Below are positions 53,277 to 63,554 of a DNA stretch of 64,000 bases, one piece after another. Below the pieces are notes generated by a model. That model saw nothing but the letters and a program-made list of their open reading frames with translations, searched no databases and was not told where the DNA came from. This DNA is from Mycobacterium sp. (GTDB taxonomy: Bacteria > Actinomycetota > Actinomycetes > Mycobacteriales > Mycobacteriaceae). Made by a program: the position numbers and the translations under genes. The stretch covers positions 62,001 to 126,000 of the forward strand of contig NZ_SCRH01000015.1 in assembly GCF_004298145.1 (NCBI RefSeq), read 5' to 3'. Every line of letters begins with the position of its first letter. Within the stretch, counting starts at the first letter, position 1.

Positions 53277-55313
53277 CTACTTACGGCGGCGGGAGCGTAG
53301 ATAGTCGCCGACGACCGCCGCTCCCAGCCCGTCGAGATCGGGCACCACGACACGTCCCTCGACGCGCCGGGCGACCTCGTCGATGAACCGTGCCAGACCG
53401 GGGTCGCTGCCCAGCCGGAAGATCGTGATCTGCGCACCGAGGCGCGCCATTTCGTCGAACCCGCGCACGGTGTGGGCGATGGTCCGCGGATGCGGCGGGT
53501 AATCGAAAAACACCGTCGTGCCGTCACCGTCGAAGTCCTCCAGGTGCGCGGTCGGTTCACCGTCGGTCACCACCAGCACGACGGGCTGCGCGTTGGGGTG
53601 GCGGCGCAGATGACGGCCCGCCAGCGCCAGCGCGTGATGCAGGTTGGTGCCCTGCTCGTAAACCCCCTCGAGACCCGTGAGCTCGGCGGCGGTCACCGTC
53701 CGCGCGTATCGGCCAAACGCGATGATCTGCAAGGCATCCGAACGAAAGCGGGTGCACACCAGATGGTGCAACGCCAGCGCCGTTTGCTTCATGGGCAGCC
53801 AGCGGTTCTCCATCACCATGGAGAACGAGGTATCCACCAGCAGCGCGACCGCGGCCTGCGTACGGGTCTCGGTCTCGGAGACCTCGACGTCGTCGACGGT
53901 GATGTTCAACCGCGCGTCCGGTCCGTCCAGGGTGGCGGTTCCCGCCTGGCGCAGAACGGCGTTGGTCAGCGTGCGCGAGATGTTCCACGGTTCGGTGTCA
54001 CCGAACTGCCAGGGCCGGGTGGCCCCGGTGAGCTCGCCGGCCGCCCCGGCGCGTCGATGGTCACGCTCACCGCGCCGACCGGAAAGTTGTTGTGCCACAT
54101 CGCGTAACGCCGTCTCGCCAAGTCTGCGCATGGCTTTCGGCGATAACCGCCATTGGCCGTCGGAACCGCGGTCCAAAAAGCCCTGATTGACCAGCGCGCG
54201 TTCCAATTCGGCGAGCGTGCGGGCGTCGACGGCCGCCTCGTCGCCGAGCTGGCGTGCCAGTGCGTCCAGGTCGACGTCATCCATGGTGGCGCCCGGATAG
54301 CTTTGCGAAAGCTGCTCGGCCAGTTGCTCGAGCTCGGCGATGTCGGACAGCGCCTGGGTGCCCTCGCCCATACCGAACGGGTTGTCACCGGAGAACTGTT
54401 CGGACCCGCTCCAGTCCTCCCCCGGCCGCGCCGCCTGCAGGTGCGCATCGAGCCGATTCAGCGACTGCATCAATGCCGGGGAGCCGAATGCCTGCTGCGC
54501 CAAGGCATCCAGCTCCGCGCGCTGCTCGGCGCTCAGACTGTTGCGGAAGCGCTGCGCGGCGGCGGCGCGCTTGGCCAGCGAGTCCAGCAGCTCATCGACA
54601 TTGCGCGGGTTCTCCGGGAAGAACTCGCCATGAGCATCCATGAAGTTTTCGAAGTCTTCTTGGGTGTCCTCGCCGCGGGCGTGCTTGTCCAGCAAATCGT
54701 TGAGATCGTTGAGCATGTCGTTGACGCGCTGACGATCCTCGTCGGTGGCACCCTGAAGCGCCTGCTTCATGCCCGCGAAGCGTTGGTCCAGCATCTCGCG
54801 GCCGAGCAGATCCTTGATCTGGTCGTACTTTTGGCGGGCCTCACCGCTGCGCCAGTTGTACTCGGAGAGCTCCTGGACGGCCTTGGCCGGCGAGGCCGGC
54901 AGTGCATCCAGCTGGAGTTCGCCGAAGCGGGCGTCGTCGTCGAGCGCGCGGGCGAGCTCCTTGCGTTCGGCCAGCACGGCCTCGTCCAGCAGCTTCTTGA
55001 TCTCCTGCAGAGTTCCGTCCAAGTTGTTGCGCCGCAACAACTCCCGTCGTCGCCGATTGGCCTCGGCGGCGAGCCGGTCCGCGCCGGGCATGTTCTTGGT
55101 GCCGCGGCGCAGCAGCTCGGAGAGCGCGCGGCGCGGCGATGTGCCGGCCATGACGTCCTGGCCGATCTGTTCGAGCGCCTCGCGCAGATCCACCGGCGGT
55201 GCCAGCGGGTCGGGCCCGCCGGTGTACGCCGAGTACCGCGAAGAGTGCCCACGTGACGATCGCGAGCGCGGCGAAGCCGGGCGCAGCGGGTCGTCACCAG
55301 GAGAATCAACCAT
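53277..55313 (-). CDS. VWA-domain protein, partner of MoxR ATPase (Rv0959-like)
   Basis: 678 aa, ATG 55313, which overlaps the moxR stop by 8 nt. The long helical N-terminal region (about 40-430) is charged and coiled-coil-like. The C-terminal VWA domain has the MIDAS motif LVDTSFSM (DxSxS) at about residue 490, a Thr in GVYEQGTNLHHAL, and VVTDGEPT. Family knowledge: MoxR-VWA pairs act as chaperone-like complexes that insert metals or mature protein complexes. Residues about 6-21 are encoded by the 45-bp REP-like element, so the N-terminus has probably been extended by it. Confidence 0.85.
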   Translation of the reverse strand: MVDSPGDDPLRPASPRSRSSRGHSSRYSAYTGGPDPLAPPVDLREALEQIGQDVMAGTSPRRALSELLRRGTKNMPGADRLAAEANRRRRELLRRNNLDGTLQEIKKLLDEAVLAERKELARALDDDARFGELQLDALPASPAKAVQELSEYNWRSGEARQKYDQIKDLLGREMLDQRFAGMKQALQGATDEDRQRVNDMLNDLNDLLDKHARGEDTQEDFENFMDAHGEFFPENPRNVDELLDSLAKRAAAAQRFRNSLSAEQRAELDALAQQAFGSPALMQSLNRLDAHLQAARPGEDWSGSEQFSGDNPFGMGEGTQALSDIAELEQLAEQLSQSYPGATMDDVDLDALARQLGDEAAVDARTLAELERALVNQGFLDRGSDGQWRLSPKAMRRLGETALRDVAQQLSGRRGERDHRRAGAAGELTGATRPWQFGDTEPWNISRTLTNAVLRQAGTATLDGPDARLNITVDDVEVSETETRTQAAVALLVDTSFSMVMENRWLPMKQTALALHHLVCTRFRSDALQIIAFGRYARTVTAAELTGLEGVYEQGTNLHHALALAGRHLRRHPNAQPVVLVVTDGEPTAHLEDFDGDGTTVFFDYPPHPRTIAHTVRGFDEMARLGAQITIFRLGSDPGLARFIDEVARRVEGRVVVPDLDGLGAAVVGDYLRSRRRK
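55253..55297 (+). repeat. 45-bp REP-like repeat, copy 4 (inside the VWA gene)
   Basis: Ends GTGACGA/TCGTCAC: relative to the other copies G-C has become A-T at the same stem position on both sides, a compensatory change that keeps the terminal stem paired. It is read in frame on the opposite strand to echA7 and encodes GDDPLRPASPRSRSSR. Confidence 0.85.
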
Positions 55314-56700
55314 AGACGGTTTGCCCCTCCTCGGACACCTTGTCGATGCGCTTCGCCAGATACAAAGCCTCGAGTGCCAATTCCAGCGCCGCGGCGCGCT
55401 CGCCCTCCGACCGCGCGCCGAGCTTGTCCGCCACCTTGTCCACCACCGGCAGGCTTCCGACCGCGGCCAGCACGTCCTTGGCCGACACCCGCTCGCCCGT
55501 CGTCACCGCGGAACCGCCCTCGACCGCCGACACCAGCGAACCGACGTCGATACCGCCCAGCACCCGCGACGCGGTGTCTGCGGTCGCCCGGCGCAGCAGG
55601 TGTTCGAGCACCGCCTGTTCGCGGCCTTCCTCGCCGGACTCGAATTCCAGCTTGCCGCGCAGGACGTCGATCACGGTGCCCAGATCGACCACCCGGGCCA
55701 CCGGATCCGTCTCCCCCAGGATCGCGCCGCGATGCCGGGCGGCGGCCGCGACGGTCTCGGCGGCGGCGATGGCGAACCGCGCCGACACCCCGGAGCGTTG
55801 ATCGACGGAGTTGGACTCCCGCAGGTAGCGGGCGAATCGGGCGATGATCTGCGTGAGGTGATCGGGCACCTGGGCCGACAGGTGCGCCTCCTGCACGATC
55901 ACCCCGACTTCGGCGTCGAGCTCCAGCGGGTAGTGGGTCCGGATCTCCGCGCCGAAGCGGTCTTTGAGCGGGGTGATGATGCGTCCGCGGTTGGTGTAGT
56001 CCTCGGGGTTGGCGCTGGCGACCACCAAGACGTCCAGCGGCAGGCGCAGCGTGTAGCCGCGGACCTGGATGTCGCGTTCCTCCATCACGTTGAGCATCGA
56101 CACCTGGATGCGCTCGGCGAGGTCGGGAAGTTCGTTGACCGCGACGATGCCGCGGTGCGCGCGCGGGATCAGCCCGTAGGCGATCGTTTCCGGGTCCCCC
56201 AGGCTGCGGCCCTCGGCGACCTTGATCGGGTCGATGTCGCCAACGAGGTCGGCAACGCTGGTATCGGGGGTCGCGAGCTTTTCGGTGTAGCGCTCGCTGC
56301 GGTGCTTCCAGTCCACGGGCAGGTCGTCGCCCAGGGTCGCGGCCTTGCGGATCGACTCCGGCGTGATCGGCGAGAAGGGATGCTCACCCAGTTCGGCCCC
56401 GGCGATCACCGGCGTCCACTCATCGAGCAATCCGACCAGCGCACGCAGCAGCCGGGTCTTGCCCTGGCCGCGTTCGCCGAGCAGGACGAAGTCGTGACCC
56501 GCGATCAAGGCCCGCTCGAGTTGGGGCAAGACGGTGTCGTCGAATCCCAGAATGCCCGGCCAGATGGCTGCGGTGTCCGGCCCGTCGGCCAATGCGGTCA
56601 GCAGATTTTCGCGGATTTCCTGCTTGACTCCCCGTTCACGGTGACCGGCGGCACGCAGTTCGCCGACGGTGCGGGGCAGGTTGCTCGGTGACGTCACCAC
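55306..56700 (-). CDS. MoxR-family AAA+ ATPase (Mg-chelatase-like, Rv0958-like)
   Basis: 464 aa; GTG 56700 or GTG 56697. AAA+ core: Walker A LLGERGQGKTRLLRA, Walker-B-like GIVAVNELPDL, sensor 1 VVASANPEDYTNRG, and an Arg-finger segment FGAEIRTHYPLEL. It uses ATP to remodel a substrate together with the downstream VWA protein, to which it is translationally coupled. Equivalent of Rv0958. Confidence 0.88.
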   Translation of the reverse strand: MVTSPSNLPRTVGELRAAGHRERGVKQEIRENLLTALADGPDTAAIWPGILGFDDTVLPQLERALIAGHDFVLLGERGQGKTRLLRALVGLLDEWTPVIAGAELGEHPFSPITPESIRKAATLGDDLPVDWKHRSERYTEKLATPDTSVADLVGDIDPIKVAEGRSLGDPETIAYGLIPRAHRGIVAVNELPDLAERIQVSMLNVMEERDIQVRGYTLRLPLDVLVVASANPEDYTNRGRIITPLKDRFGAEIRTHYPLELDAEVGVIVQEAHLSAQVPDHLTQIIARFARYLRESNSVDQRSGVSARFAIAAAETVAAAARHRGAILGETDPVARVVDLGTVIDVLRGKLEFESGEEGREQAVLEHLLRRATADTASRVLGGIDVGSLVSAVEGGSAVTTGERVSAKDVLAAVGSLPVVDKVADKLGARSEGERAAALELALEALYLAKRIDKVSEEGQTVYG

Positions 56701-56819
56701 TCCACGCTACGACGCGCGCTCAGACGCGTCATGGGAAGGGCGTTCACTGCAGGCTTATTGACACACGCGACTATTGGGGCGGTAAGCCGCTCACGCCACA
56801 GCGGCGCGCTGGGCACGAC

Positions 56820-56849
56820 GGCCGGGCAACGCGAATCGGTTGCCCGGCC
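56820..56849 (-). terminator. Stem-loop terminator downstream of the LGFP lipoprotein
   Basis: GGCCGGGCAAC (56820-56830) pairs perfectly over 11 bp with GTTGCCCGGCC (56839-56849) around an 8-nt loop. It lies 53 bp after the lipoprotein stop and before the moxR start, so it should separate these two units. No U-tract is seen. Confidence 0.6.
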
Positions 56850-56901
56850 CTCGTGCTGAATCGTCGAGACCCACCGCGCCGCGGCGGCGGGCCGGGATCG
56901 A

Positions 56902-57471
56902 CTAACTGTTCGTGACGGTGGCCTCGGCGTCCCCGGGTTTCCAGGTGATGGTGCCGTGCTCGAATGTCGACTTCTTCAAGCCGTCGGGGGTGTCCACCTC
57001 GTCGCTGGTCGGATATCCCAGCTGGCCCTGCGACCCGCCGAGCTGGTTCCATTTGTCGCGAATCTTGCCCCACACGACGTAGGCCTGGGTCTTGTAAACG
57101 ATCACGCCGCCGTCGAATTGCTGGTAGACGCCGCCATCCGGGTTCTTCTGCTCGTTGCCGGTCGGCGCACCCAGGTCTGTCCGCGCCTTCTCGTCAAGGG
57201 CGTTGTACTTCGCCAGGATCGGTCCCTCGACCGTGTACGGAGTGCCGTTGGCACCGTTGATCTGCGTCGAACTCGGGGCGCCGCTCGCGCCCGGGCTTTC
57301 CGATGGCGCCGCGGTTGCGGATGTTCCCGCGGTTGCGGAGGACGTCACCGAAGAACTGGCAGGACTGGTTGTTTGGCCGGCGTTGTTTGCCTTGCTGCAC
57401 CCGCCACCAATCAGCGCGAACCCCGCAAGCGCAACGGAGAAAGCCGCCGTTCGTTTTGTCATCTCGCGCAT
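56902..57471 (-). CDS. LGFP-repeat lipoprotein
   Basis: 189 aa, ATG 57471 with AGAGG 6 nt upstream. Signal peptide with lipobox LIGGGC, a Ser/Thr/Ala/Gly-rich linker (about 27-75), then two LGFP-type repeats (ILAKYNALDEKARTDLGAPT and DKWNQLGGSQGQLGYPTSDE with FDGGVIVYK between). Family knowledge: LGFP repeats are thought to anchor proteins to the mycolyl-arabinogalactan wall or bind its sugars. No M. tuberculosis gene that I recall sits here, so it is probably accessory or lost there. Confidence 0.75.
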   Translation of the reverse strand: MREMTKRTAAFSVALAGFALIGGGCSKANNAGQTTSPASSSVTSSATAGTSATAAPSESPGASGAPSSTQINGANGTPYTVEGPILAKYNALDEKARTDLGAPTGNEQKNPDGGVYQQFDGGVIVYKTQAYVVWGKIRDKWNQLGGSQGQLGYPTSDEVDTPDGLKKSTFEHGTITWKPGDAEATVTNS

Positions 57472-57724
57472 CTCATTCCTCTCGACAATGGACGGGACTC
57501 GCCGTCCGCGTATCGAAAAAAGGGAAAGTCAGGTCGATCCGCGACCTACCCGACGGAAATCGCGCAATGCACGAGGGTCCGGCAAGCCTTCCCCCGAACG
57601 GATCGTACTGAGCGCGGGTCCGGCCAATTTTTGTGACCCTCATCACGAAGCGGGCCGGCTCGATGCCGGTGGCTATCCCTAGCGCCCAAGTTCACACCGA
57701 TATCAGCGCACATCCAGGAGAAAC

Positions 57725-59308
57725 CTAGTGAGCGAAGTGACGCGCTCCGGTGAGATACAGCGTGACACCGGCGGAGGCGGCCGCGGCGGTCACCTCGTCG
57801 TCGCGCACCGACCCTCCGGGGTGCACGATCGCCTTCACCCCGGCACCGGTCAGGGTCTCGAGTCCGTCGGGAAACGGGAAGAACGCATCCGAGGCCGCCA
57901 CCGCGCCGCGCACGCGATCACCGCCGCGTTCGACGGCCAGCCGCGCGGCGTCGACCCGGTTCACCTGGCCCATGCCGACGCCGATGGTGGCGCCACCGCC
58001 GGCGATCACAATCGCATTCGATTTGACGGCGCGACAAACGCGCCACGCAAAAACAAGGTCCGCCAGCGTCGCCGGATCCGCGGGCGACCCGGTCGCCAGG
58101 GTCCAATTCACCGGGTTGTCCCCGTGGGCGTCAAGCTCGTCGCGTTGCTGAACCAAAAGCCCGCCACTGACCGGCCGCAGCTCGGTACCACCGGCCAACG
58201 GCTCGGAGGCCACCAACACCCGGATGTTCTTCTTGCGTGTCAGGACGTCCAGGGCGGCCGGCTGGTAGGCGGGGGCGACGATGACTTCGGTGAAGATGGT
58301 GCTGACGTATTCGGCCATCTCAACGCTGACTTCGGTGTTGGCCGCGATGACTCCGCCGAATGCGCTCAACGGATCGCATTCGTGGGCCTTGCGATGCGCG
58401 TCCGCGACCGATGTCGATGAGATCGCGATCCCACATGGGTTGGCGTGCTTGATGATTGCCACGCATTTCTGTTCGTGGTCGAAGGCGGCCCGCCAGGCCG
58501 CGTCCGCATCGGTGAAGTTGTTGTAGGACATCTCTTTTCCGTGCAGCTGCTCGGCCTGCGCCAACCCCGGCCACGCGCTCGGGTCGCTGTAGAGCGCGGC
58601 CTGCTGGTGCGGATTCTCGCCGTAGCGCAGCATCGCCGAGCGGCGCCAGCTGCGCCCGAGCCACTTCGGGAAGGCGGTTGGCGGATGTTCGGGAGCCAGG
58701 GTCGACTCCATCCAGGTCGCCACCGCGATGTCGTATTCCGCGGTGTGCCGAAACGCCAGCGATGCCAGCTTTTTTCGCTCGGCGAGGGTAAATCCGCCGT
58801 GCCGGACCGCGGCCAGCACCCCGCCGTAGCCCTGGGGGTCGGTGACCACCGTCACGCTGGGATGGTTCTTCGCGGCGGCGCGCACCATCGACGGGCCGCC
58901 GATGTCGATCTGTTCGACGCATTCGTCGATGCTGGCGCCGGAGTCGACGGTCTCACTGAACGGGTACAAGTTGACGACGACGAGTTCGAAGGCCGCGATG
59001 CCGAGCTGCTCGAGCGCCGAGGCGTGCTCGGGTTTGCGAAGATCGGCCAACAGGCCCGCGTGCACGCGTGGGTGCAGGGTCTTGACCCGGCCGTCGAGCA
59101 CTTCGGGAAAGCCGGTCAGCTCCTCGACCCGGGTAACCGGAATGCCTTTTTCGGCAATGTTCTTCGCGGTGGATCCGGTCGAGACGATCTCGACGCCCGC
59201 CTCGGTCAACCCCCGGGCCAGGTCGATGAGCCCGGTCTTGTCGTACACGCTGACCAAGGCGCGGCGGATCGGTCTTTTGGCGTTCTCCCGCCAGTCGTCG
59301 GTGCTCAT
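57725..59308 (-). CDS. purH: Bifunctional AICAR formyltransferase/IMP cyclohydrolase
   Basis: 527 aa. The N-terminal IMP cyclohydrolase domain (about 1-195) begins [20 protein letters not shown] and contains [15 protein letters not shown]. The C-terminal AICAR transformylase includes [22 protein letters not shown] and [24 protein letters not shown]. It catalyses the last two steps of purine synthesis. 13 bp after purN on the same strand. Equivalent of Rv0957. Confidence 0.96.
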   Translation of the reverse strand: MSTDDWRENAKRPIRRALVSVYDKTGLIDLARGLTEAGVEIVSTGSTAKNIAEKGIPVTRVEELTGFPEVLDGRVKTLHPRVHAGLLADLRKPEHASALEQLGIAAFELVVVNLYPFSETVDSGASIDECVEQIDIGGPSMVRAAAKNHPSVTVVTDPQGYGGVLAAVRHGGFTLAERKKLASLAFRHTAEYDIAVATWMESTLAPEHPPTAFPKWLGRSWRRSAMLRYGENPHQQAALYSDPSAWPGLAQAEQLHGKEMSYNNFTDADAAWRAAFDHEQKCVAIIKHANPCGIAISSTSVADAHRKAHECDPLSAFGGVIAANTEVSVEMAEYVSTIFTEVIVAPAYQPAALDVLTRKKNIRVLVASEPLAGGTELRPVSGGLLVQQRDELDAHGDNPVNWTLATGSPADPATLADLVFAWRVCRAVKSNAIVIAGGGATIGVGMGQVNRVDAARLAVERGGDRVRGAVAASDAFFPFPDGLETLTGAGVKAIVHPGGSVRDDEVTAAAASAGVTLYLTGARHFAH

Positions 59309-59321
59309 CGGTTGTCGCCTT

Positions 59322-59951
59322 TCATCCGATCGTCGCTTTTCTCCCGACCAGGGTCAGGCCGCCGGTTGCGATCGCGGCCACCACGTCCGCCAGCAGCTTC
59401 CGTTCGGTGACTTTGATGCGTTCGTGCAGGGTCTCTTCGTTGTCGCCGTCGAGCACCGGAACGGATTGCTGCGCCAATATCGGCCCGGTGTCCGTCCCGG
59501 CGTCCACCAGGTGCACCGTACAGCCCGTGACCCTCACACCGTAGGCCAACGCGTCGGCAACCCCGTGTGCACCCGGGAACGCCGGCAGCAGCGCCGGGTG
59601 GGTGTTGATGACGCGTCCATGGAATCGTGAAAGGAACTGCGGTCCAAGGATTTTCATGAATCCCGCCGAGACCACCAGATCGGGCGAGTGGGCGGCGGTG
59701 GCTTCGGTGATCGCCGCGTCCCAGGCGGCGCGGTCGGGGTGATCGCCGAGCCGGACCGTGAAGGTGGGGATGGACGCGGCCGCGGCGATCTCGGCGGCCA
59801 GGCAGTCGCGGTCGGTGCCGACCGCGACCACCCGGGCCGGATAGTCCGCGATGGCGGCGCCGATCAGGGAGTTCAGCAGCGATCCCGTGCCCGATGCCAG
59901 TACCACGACCCGCGCCGACGCGTTGGGGGGCACATGGAGGGGTTCGACCAC
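59322..59951 (-). CDS. purN: Phosphoribosylglycinamide formyltransferase
   Basis: 209 aa. [12 protein letters not shown] binds phosphate, and the catalytic Asn-His-Asp are expected in [21 protein letters not shown] and [13 protein letters not shown]. It formylates GAR with 10-formyl-THF, using the folate pool also served by the cyclo-ligase gene in this window. Equivalent of Rv0956. Confidence 0.95.
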   Translation of the reverse strand: MVEPLHVPPNASARVVVLASGTGSLLNSLIGAAIADYPARVVAVGTDRDCLAAEIAAAASIPTFTVRLGDHPDRAAWDAAITEATAAHSPDLVVSAGFMKILGPQFLSRFHGRVINTHPALLPAFPGAHGVADALAYGVRVTGCTVHLVDAGTDTGPILAQQSVPVLDGDNEETLHERIKVTERKLLADVVAAIATGGLTLVGRKATIG

Positions 59952-60001
59952 ATCGGCGAGCCTAGTCGGGCGCCTCGTGCCGACCAGACGACAGGCTGGT
60001 C

Positions 60002-60094
60002 AATAGGCGAATTGCCCGCCTCTGAGCGACAACCGCCAAACGCACACCCGCCCGCACCGCCGTTGTCGCTCAGAGGCGGGCAACTCAACCTATT
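60002..60094. terminator. Long perfect inverted repeat after perM
   Basis: A 22-bp perfect inverted repeat, 60012-60033 with 60062-60083, around a 28-nt loop. An outer AATAGG (60002-60007) pairs with CCTATT (60089-60094), which covers the perM stop codon. This is far longer than an ordinary terminator. It may end perM transcription and protect or process the perM-purN-purH message. It could instead be a single copy of a mobile palindrome. Confidence 0.65.
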
Positions 60095-61490
60095 CCCCGG
60101 GATCTCGCTCGGCCGCGGTCGGCTCCGGTTCGCCTGCCCCGGGATCGCGCTCGGCCGCGGTCGGCTCCGGTTCATCGGGCTCCGCCAACGGCTCCGGTTC
60201 GTCGGGCTCCGCGATCGGCTTCGGTTCGTCGGGCTCCGCCAACGGCTCCGGTTCGTCGGCCTCGGGCTCCCGTTCGTCGAAGACATCGGCGAAATCGGCC
60301 GGCTCCTCGGCCGGTGCGGCGGGCGCGGGTTTGGTCTTGAGCCGTCTGGGGCGACGAGTGATCCCGCCGCTCATCACCACGGTGATCCCGCCAATCACCG
60401 CGAACCAGAAGTAGACACCGAGAAACAATGCGCCCTGATCGACGCCGACATGGCCGAAGTTGCCCAGCTGGCCGCTTCCGCCGTATGCGAGCAGCGACAT
60501 CACCAAAGCCCCGGCGACCGACGCGACCAGCAGCTTGACCATCGCCGCAACCGGCGGCAGCGCACGCCGGGCGCATTGCTGTCCGACCACCACGCCGGAC
60601 GAGGCACCGATGATGAGCAGCGCCACCCACACCGGCCCCAGCGGCGGCCTGGGGACCGCCGCCAACACCGGCAGGGCCGGGATGTCGCCGCCGAACACGG
60701 TGAAGGAACTGAACGTCGCGAAACCGATATGAGCGCTGGATCCGACGGCGACCGCCGCGGTGCCCACAATCACGTTGGGCGCGTAGAGCATTGACAGCAG
60801 GGTGAGGCTGAACTCACCGAAGATCGAATCGGTGATGCCGTAGAGCTCCTGCATGGTCGACCAATGCACGATCAGCGACCCGGCCGTCACGAACCCGGAG
60901 AGCCCGAGCAACGCCAGCAGGCCCGCGGATGCGGCGCGCAGCGAATCGCCCAGCCAGTAGGGCAGCGACGACGCCGCCAGCGCGCGTGGCCCCACCCGGG
61001 ACCACACACCGATCCCGGCGCCGGCGGCGTGGACCACGAGCACGCTGAAAAACGCACGCAGCGCGCTGGGTGTTTGCAGCTCGGTGATCACCGACGACGC
61101 GTCGTGGATGACCGCCAGGGCGATCGCCGTCATCAGCAACGGGCCGCCCAGCGCCGAGGCGACCACCCACCGAACGATGAGCCACGACGAGTGGGGCGAG
61201 GTGGCCCGCGCCGTGCTGCGCGCGGTGGCCCACACCATGAGCAGCGCTGGCAGCAGCGGCATGACGCCCAGTTCGCGGCCGCCGATGGAGATCGGTACCT
61301 GGTGCACGCCGAGCCACATGCTGGCGATGGCGCCCAGGGCGCCGGTCATGTCGCTGTTGGCGATCAGCAGTTGGATCAGCGTGACCGCGGCGATGATGAC
61401 CAACGCCACCACGGCCGGGGCGAACGCGACCCTGACAAGGTCACGTGCCTGGCGAGCGCCCGCTGCCCGGTTGTCCTCTAGCCGTGTCAC
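60090..61490 (-). CDS. perM: PerM-like integral membrane protein (Rv0955, DUF6350)
   Basis: 466 aa, GTG 61490. About ten TM segments occupy residues 25-390 ([18 protein letters not shown] first). A cytoplasmic C-terminal tail is rich in Pro-Glu-Asp repeats ([13 protein letters not shown] 9-residue units, about 405-466). Family knowledge: the M. tuberculosis protein is needed for division in low-magnesium conditions and for persistence, by stabilising the divisome protein FtsB. The repeat-coding DNA at about 60110-60260 is a short VNTR. Confidence 0.85.
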   Translation of the reverse strand: MTRLEDNRAAGARQARDLVRVAFAPAVVALVIIAAVTLIQLLIANSDMTGALGAIASMWLGVHQVPISIGGRELGVMPLLPALLMVWATARSTARATSPHSSWLIVRWVVASALGGPLLMTAIALAVIHDASSVITELQTPSALRAFFSVLVVHAAGAGIGVWSRVGPRALAASSLPYWLGDSLRAASAGLLALLGLSGFVTAGSLIVHWSTMQELYGITDSIFGEFSLTLLSMLYAPNVIVGTAAVAVGSSAHIGFATFSSFTVFGGDIPALPVLAAVPRPPLGPVWVALLIIGASSGVVVGQQCARRALPPVAAMVKLLVASVAGALVMSLLAYGGSGQLGNFGHVGVDQGALFLGVYFWFAVIGGITVVMSGGITRRPRRLKTKPAPAAPAEEPADFADVFDEREPEADEPEPLAEPDEPKPIAEPDEPEPLAEPDEPEPTAAERDPGAGEPEPTAAERDPGE

Positions 61491-61528
61491 TCTTGGGCAC
61501 GTCCCCGACTAGGCGCGACAGCGCACGG

Positions 61529-62416
61529 TTACGCGGGCGCTGGCCCAGACGGTGATGACGGCGATTGCTGCTCCTCCTGGCCGAAGGATTGGCCGCCGGC
61601 CTGCTCGGAGTAGTTGCTGGTAGCCGCACCGGCATCCGATCCGCCGCCGACGTTTGGTGGCGGGCTGAAGCTGGGGAAGCCGGTGGGGGGCGTCGACGAG
61701 CCCTGGTGCTGCGCGGACGGCTGCGGCGCCGGTTGGGCACCGAAACCACCGGTCGGAACGCCGCTCTGGGTCGGCGACCCGCTCGGTGCATAACCGCTGT
61801 ATTGCGATCCGTACCCCTGCGGCGAGTGCTGCTGTCCAGCCGGCTGGCCGTAGTAGGGCTGCTGGCCGTACTGGCCGTATTGCCCGTACTGGCCATACTG
61901 CGAGTAGGGGTCGTATTTGGGGCGCGGCGCCGGCGCCGTGATCACCCCGGAGTCCAGCAAAACGACGACGACCGCGGCGATCGCCTGCAGCACGGTGGCA
62001 GCCACCAGGGGCCACATCGCCCAGCCGATCGCGAAACCGGCGGGCAGGTTGATCGTCTCGGTGATGGCCAGCAACGCACCCAGTACCGCGATGACCGCGA
62101 CGACTCCCACGTAGTTTTTGGCCTTCGGCAGCAGGCTCAGCCCGGCGAGCAGCGCGGCCAGCAGGGCAACGACGACCGCGGTGCCCGCATCGCCGGCGCG
62201 ACCACCGATGCCCGGGCCGAGGTCGGCGCTGATGGTGAACGTGGGACCGAAGTTCAGGAGATAGGCCACGAACCCGAGCGCCACCACCGCGATGTTCAGA
62301 TACAGCGGAAGCTTGCTCTTGCCGTCGTCGTCTTTGGCGAACGATGGTGTGGCGCCCACATAGGCGCCGCCAGGCTGCGCCGGTGGGTATCCGGGGCTAC
62401 CGGGAGAGTAGGTCAT
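61529..62416 (-). CDS. DUF5336 membrane protein with Pro/Gln/Gly/Tyr-rich tail (Rv0954-like)
   Basis: 295 aa from ATG 62416 ([17 protein letters not shown]). Four TM segments occupy about 38-165 ([21 protein letters not shown] first). The C-terminal half is a low-complexity tail with [12 protein letters not shown] and [11 protein letters not shown]. Related to the mycobacterial 34 kDa antigen family. The tail probably lies outside or forms a disordered cytoplasmic hub; its role is unknown. Divergent from the F420-type oxidoreductase gene. Confidence 0.85.
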   Translation of the reverse strand: MTYSPGSPGYPPAQPGGAYVGATPSFAKDDDGKSKLPLYLNIAVVALGFVAYLLNFGPTFTISADLGPGIGGRAGDAGTAVVVALLAALLAGLSLLPKAKNYVGVVAVIAVLGALLAITETINLPAGFAIGWAMWPLVAATVLQAIAAVVVVLLDSGVITAPAPRPKYDPYSQYGQYGQYGQYGQQPYYGQPAGQQHSPQGYGSQYSGYAPSGSPTQSGVPTGGFGAQPAPQPSAQHQGSSTPPTGFPSFSPPPNVGGGSDAGAATSNYSEQAGGQSFGQEEQQSPSSPSGPAPA

Positions 62417-62646
62417 GGCTCCTCCTGTTGCGTCCAGTGCTTTTAAGTGCCGAGCGGGCGCCACGGGTGCAATGCGACGCTGTGCTTGCAGGCGCGTCAC
62501 TGCATTGCGACGCGGTCGATCACCCACGCTAGCGCACGTGCGGCAACCGGTGCCGCTTCCAGTGGCTTGGACGGCGGGGCCCGCGGCGACGATGCCGCGG
62601 ACCTCCGGCGAGACGGTCCGTATCACCAGAGCTTGCTCATCAGAGG

Positions 62647-62660
62647 TAGAACACGTTCTA
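62647..62660. promoter_or_regulatory. KstR-type operator
   Basis: TAGAACACGTTCTA matches TnnAACnnGTTnnA, the cholesterol-regulon KstR motif, with 6-bp perfect arms. It is only 9 bp upstream of the LLM oxidoreductase start, so repressor binding would also block translation-proximal transcription. Control of the divergent Rv0954-like gene is possible but less likely. Confidence 0.75.
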
Positions 62661-62669
62661 ATTCTCTGC

Positions 62670-63518
62670 ATGGATTACGGGCTTGTGCTTTTTACCAGCG
62701 ACCGTGGCATCTCTCCGGCGACGGCCGCGAAGCTTGCCGACGACCACGGCTTCGAGACCTTCTACGTGCCAGAACACACTCATATCCCGATCAAGCGGGA
62801 GGCCGCGCACCCGACGACCGGTGACGCGTCGCTGCCCGATGACCGCTACATGCGCACGCTGGACCCCTGGGTGAGTCTGGGCGCGGCGTGCGCCGTCACG
62901 TCGCGGGTGCGGCTGTCCACCGCGGTGGCGCTGCCGGTCGAACACGACCCGATCACCCTGGCGAAAAGTATTGCCACCCTTGACCATCTCTCCGGCGGAC
63001 GGGTCAGCCTGGGCGTCGGATTCGGTTGGAACACCGACGAGCTCGCCGACCACAACGTGCCGCCCGGCCGCCGGCGCACCATGCTGCGTGAGTACATCGA
63101 GGCGATGCGGGCACTGTGGACCGAGGAAGAAGCCTCCTACGACGGTGAGTTTGTCAAGTTCGGTCCCAGCTGGGCCTGGCCCAAGCCGGTGCAGTCGCAC
63201 ATCCCGGTGCTGGTGGGTGCCGCGGGCACCGAAAAGAACTTCAAGTGGATCGCGCGCAGCGCCGACGGCTGGATCACCACGCCCCGCGACTTCGACATCG
63301 ACGGACCGGTCAAGCTGCTGCAGGACACCTGGGCGGCCGCCGGCCGCGACGGCGCCCCGCAGATCGTGGCGCTGGACTTCAAGCCGGTCCCCGAGAAGCT
63401 CGCCAAATGGGCCGAACTCGGGGTGACCGAGGTGCTGTTCGGGTTGCCGGATAAGTCCGACGACGAGGTCGCCGCCTACGTCGAGCGGCTCGCCGGGAAA
63501 CTAGCGGCCCTCGTTTAG
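62670..63518 (+). CDS. LLM-class F420-dependent oxidoreductase (Rv0953c-like)
   Basis: 282 aa from ATG 62670 ([13 protein letters not shown]), the same length as Rv0953c; longer in-frame starts would cross the KstR box. Bacterial luciferase-like barrel with [29 protein letters not shown] and [16 protein letters not shown], which form the F420 site, and [13 protein letters not shown]. It transfers hydride to or from cofactor F420 on an unknown substrate; the KstR box suggests sterol or related catabolism. Confidence 0.9.
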   Translation: MDYGLVLFTSDRGISPATAAKLADDHGFETFYVPEHTHIPIKREAAHPTTGDASLPDDRYMRTLDPWVSLGAACAVTSRVRLSTAVALPVEHDPITLAKSIATLDHLSGGRVSLGVGFGWNTDELADHNVPPGRRRTMLREYIEAMRALWTEEEASYDGEFVKFGPSWAWPKPVQSHIPVLVGAAGTEKNFKWIARSADGWITTPRDFDIDGPVKLLQDTWAAAGRDGAPQIVALDFKPVPEKLAKWAELGVTEVLFGLPDKSDDEVAAYVERLAGKLAALV

Positions 63519-63554
63519 GCGCGCCTCCGTTTCCGTGAGAGCTCGGCGAGGACG

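Noticed and set aside
60110..60260. CRISPR-like or satellite repeats
   Set aside because: The repeats encode the Pro-Glu-Asp tail of the PerM-like protein and are a coding VNTR.
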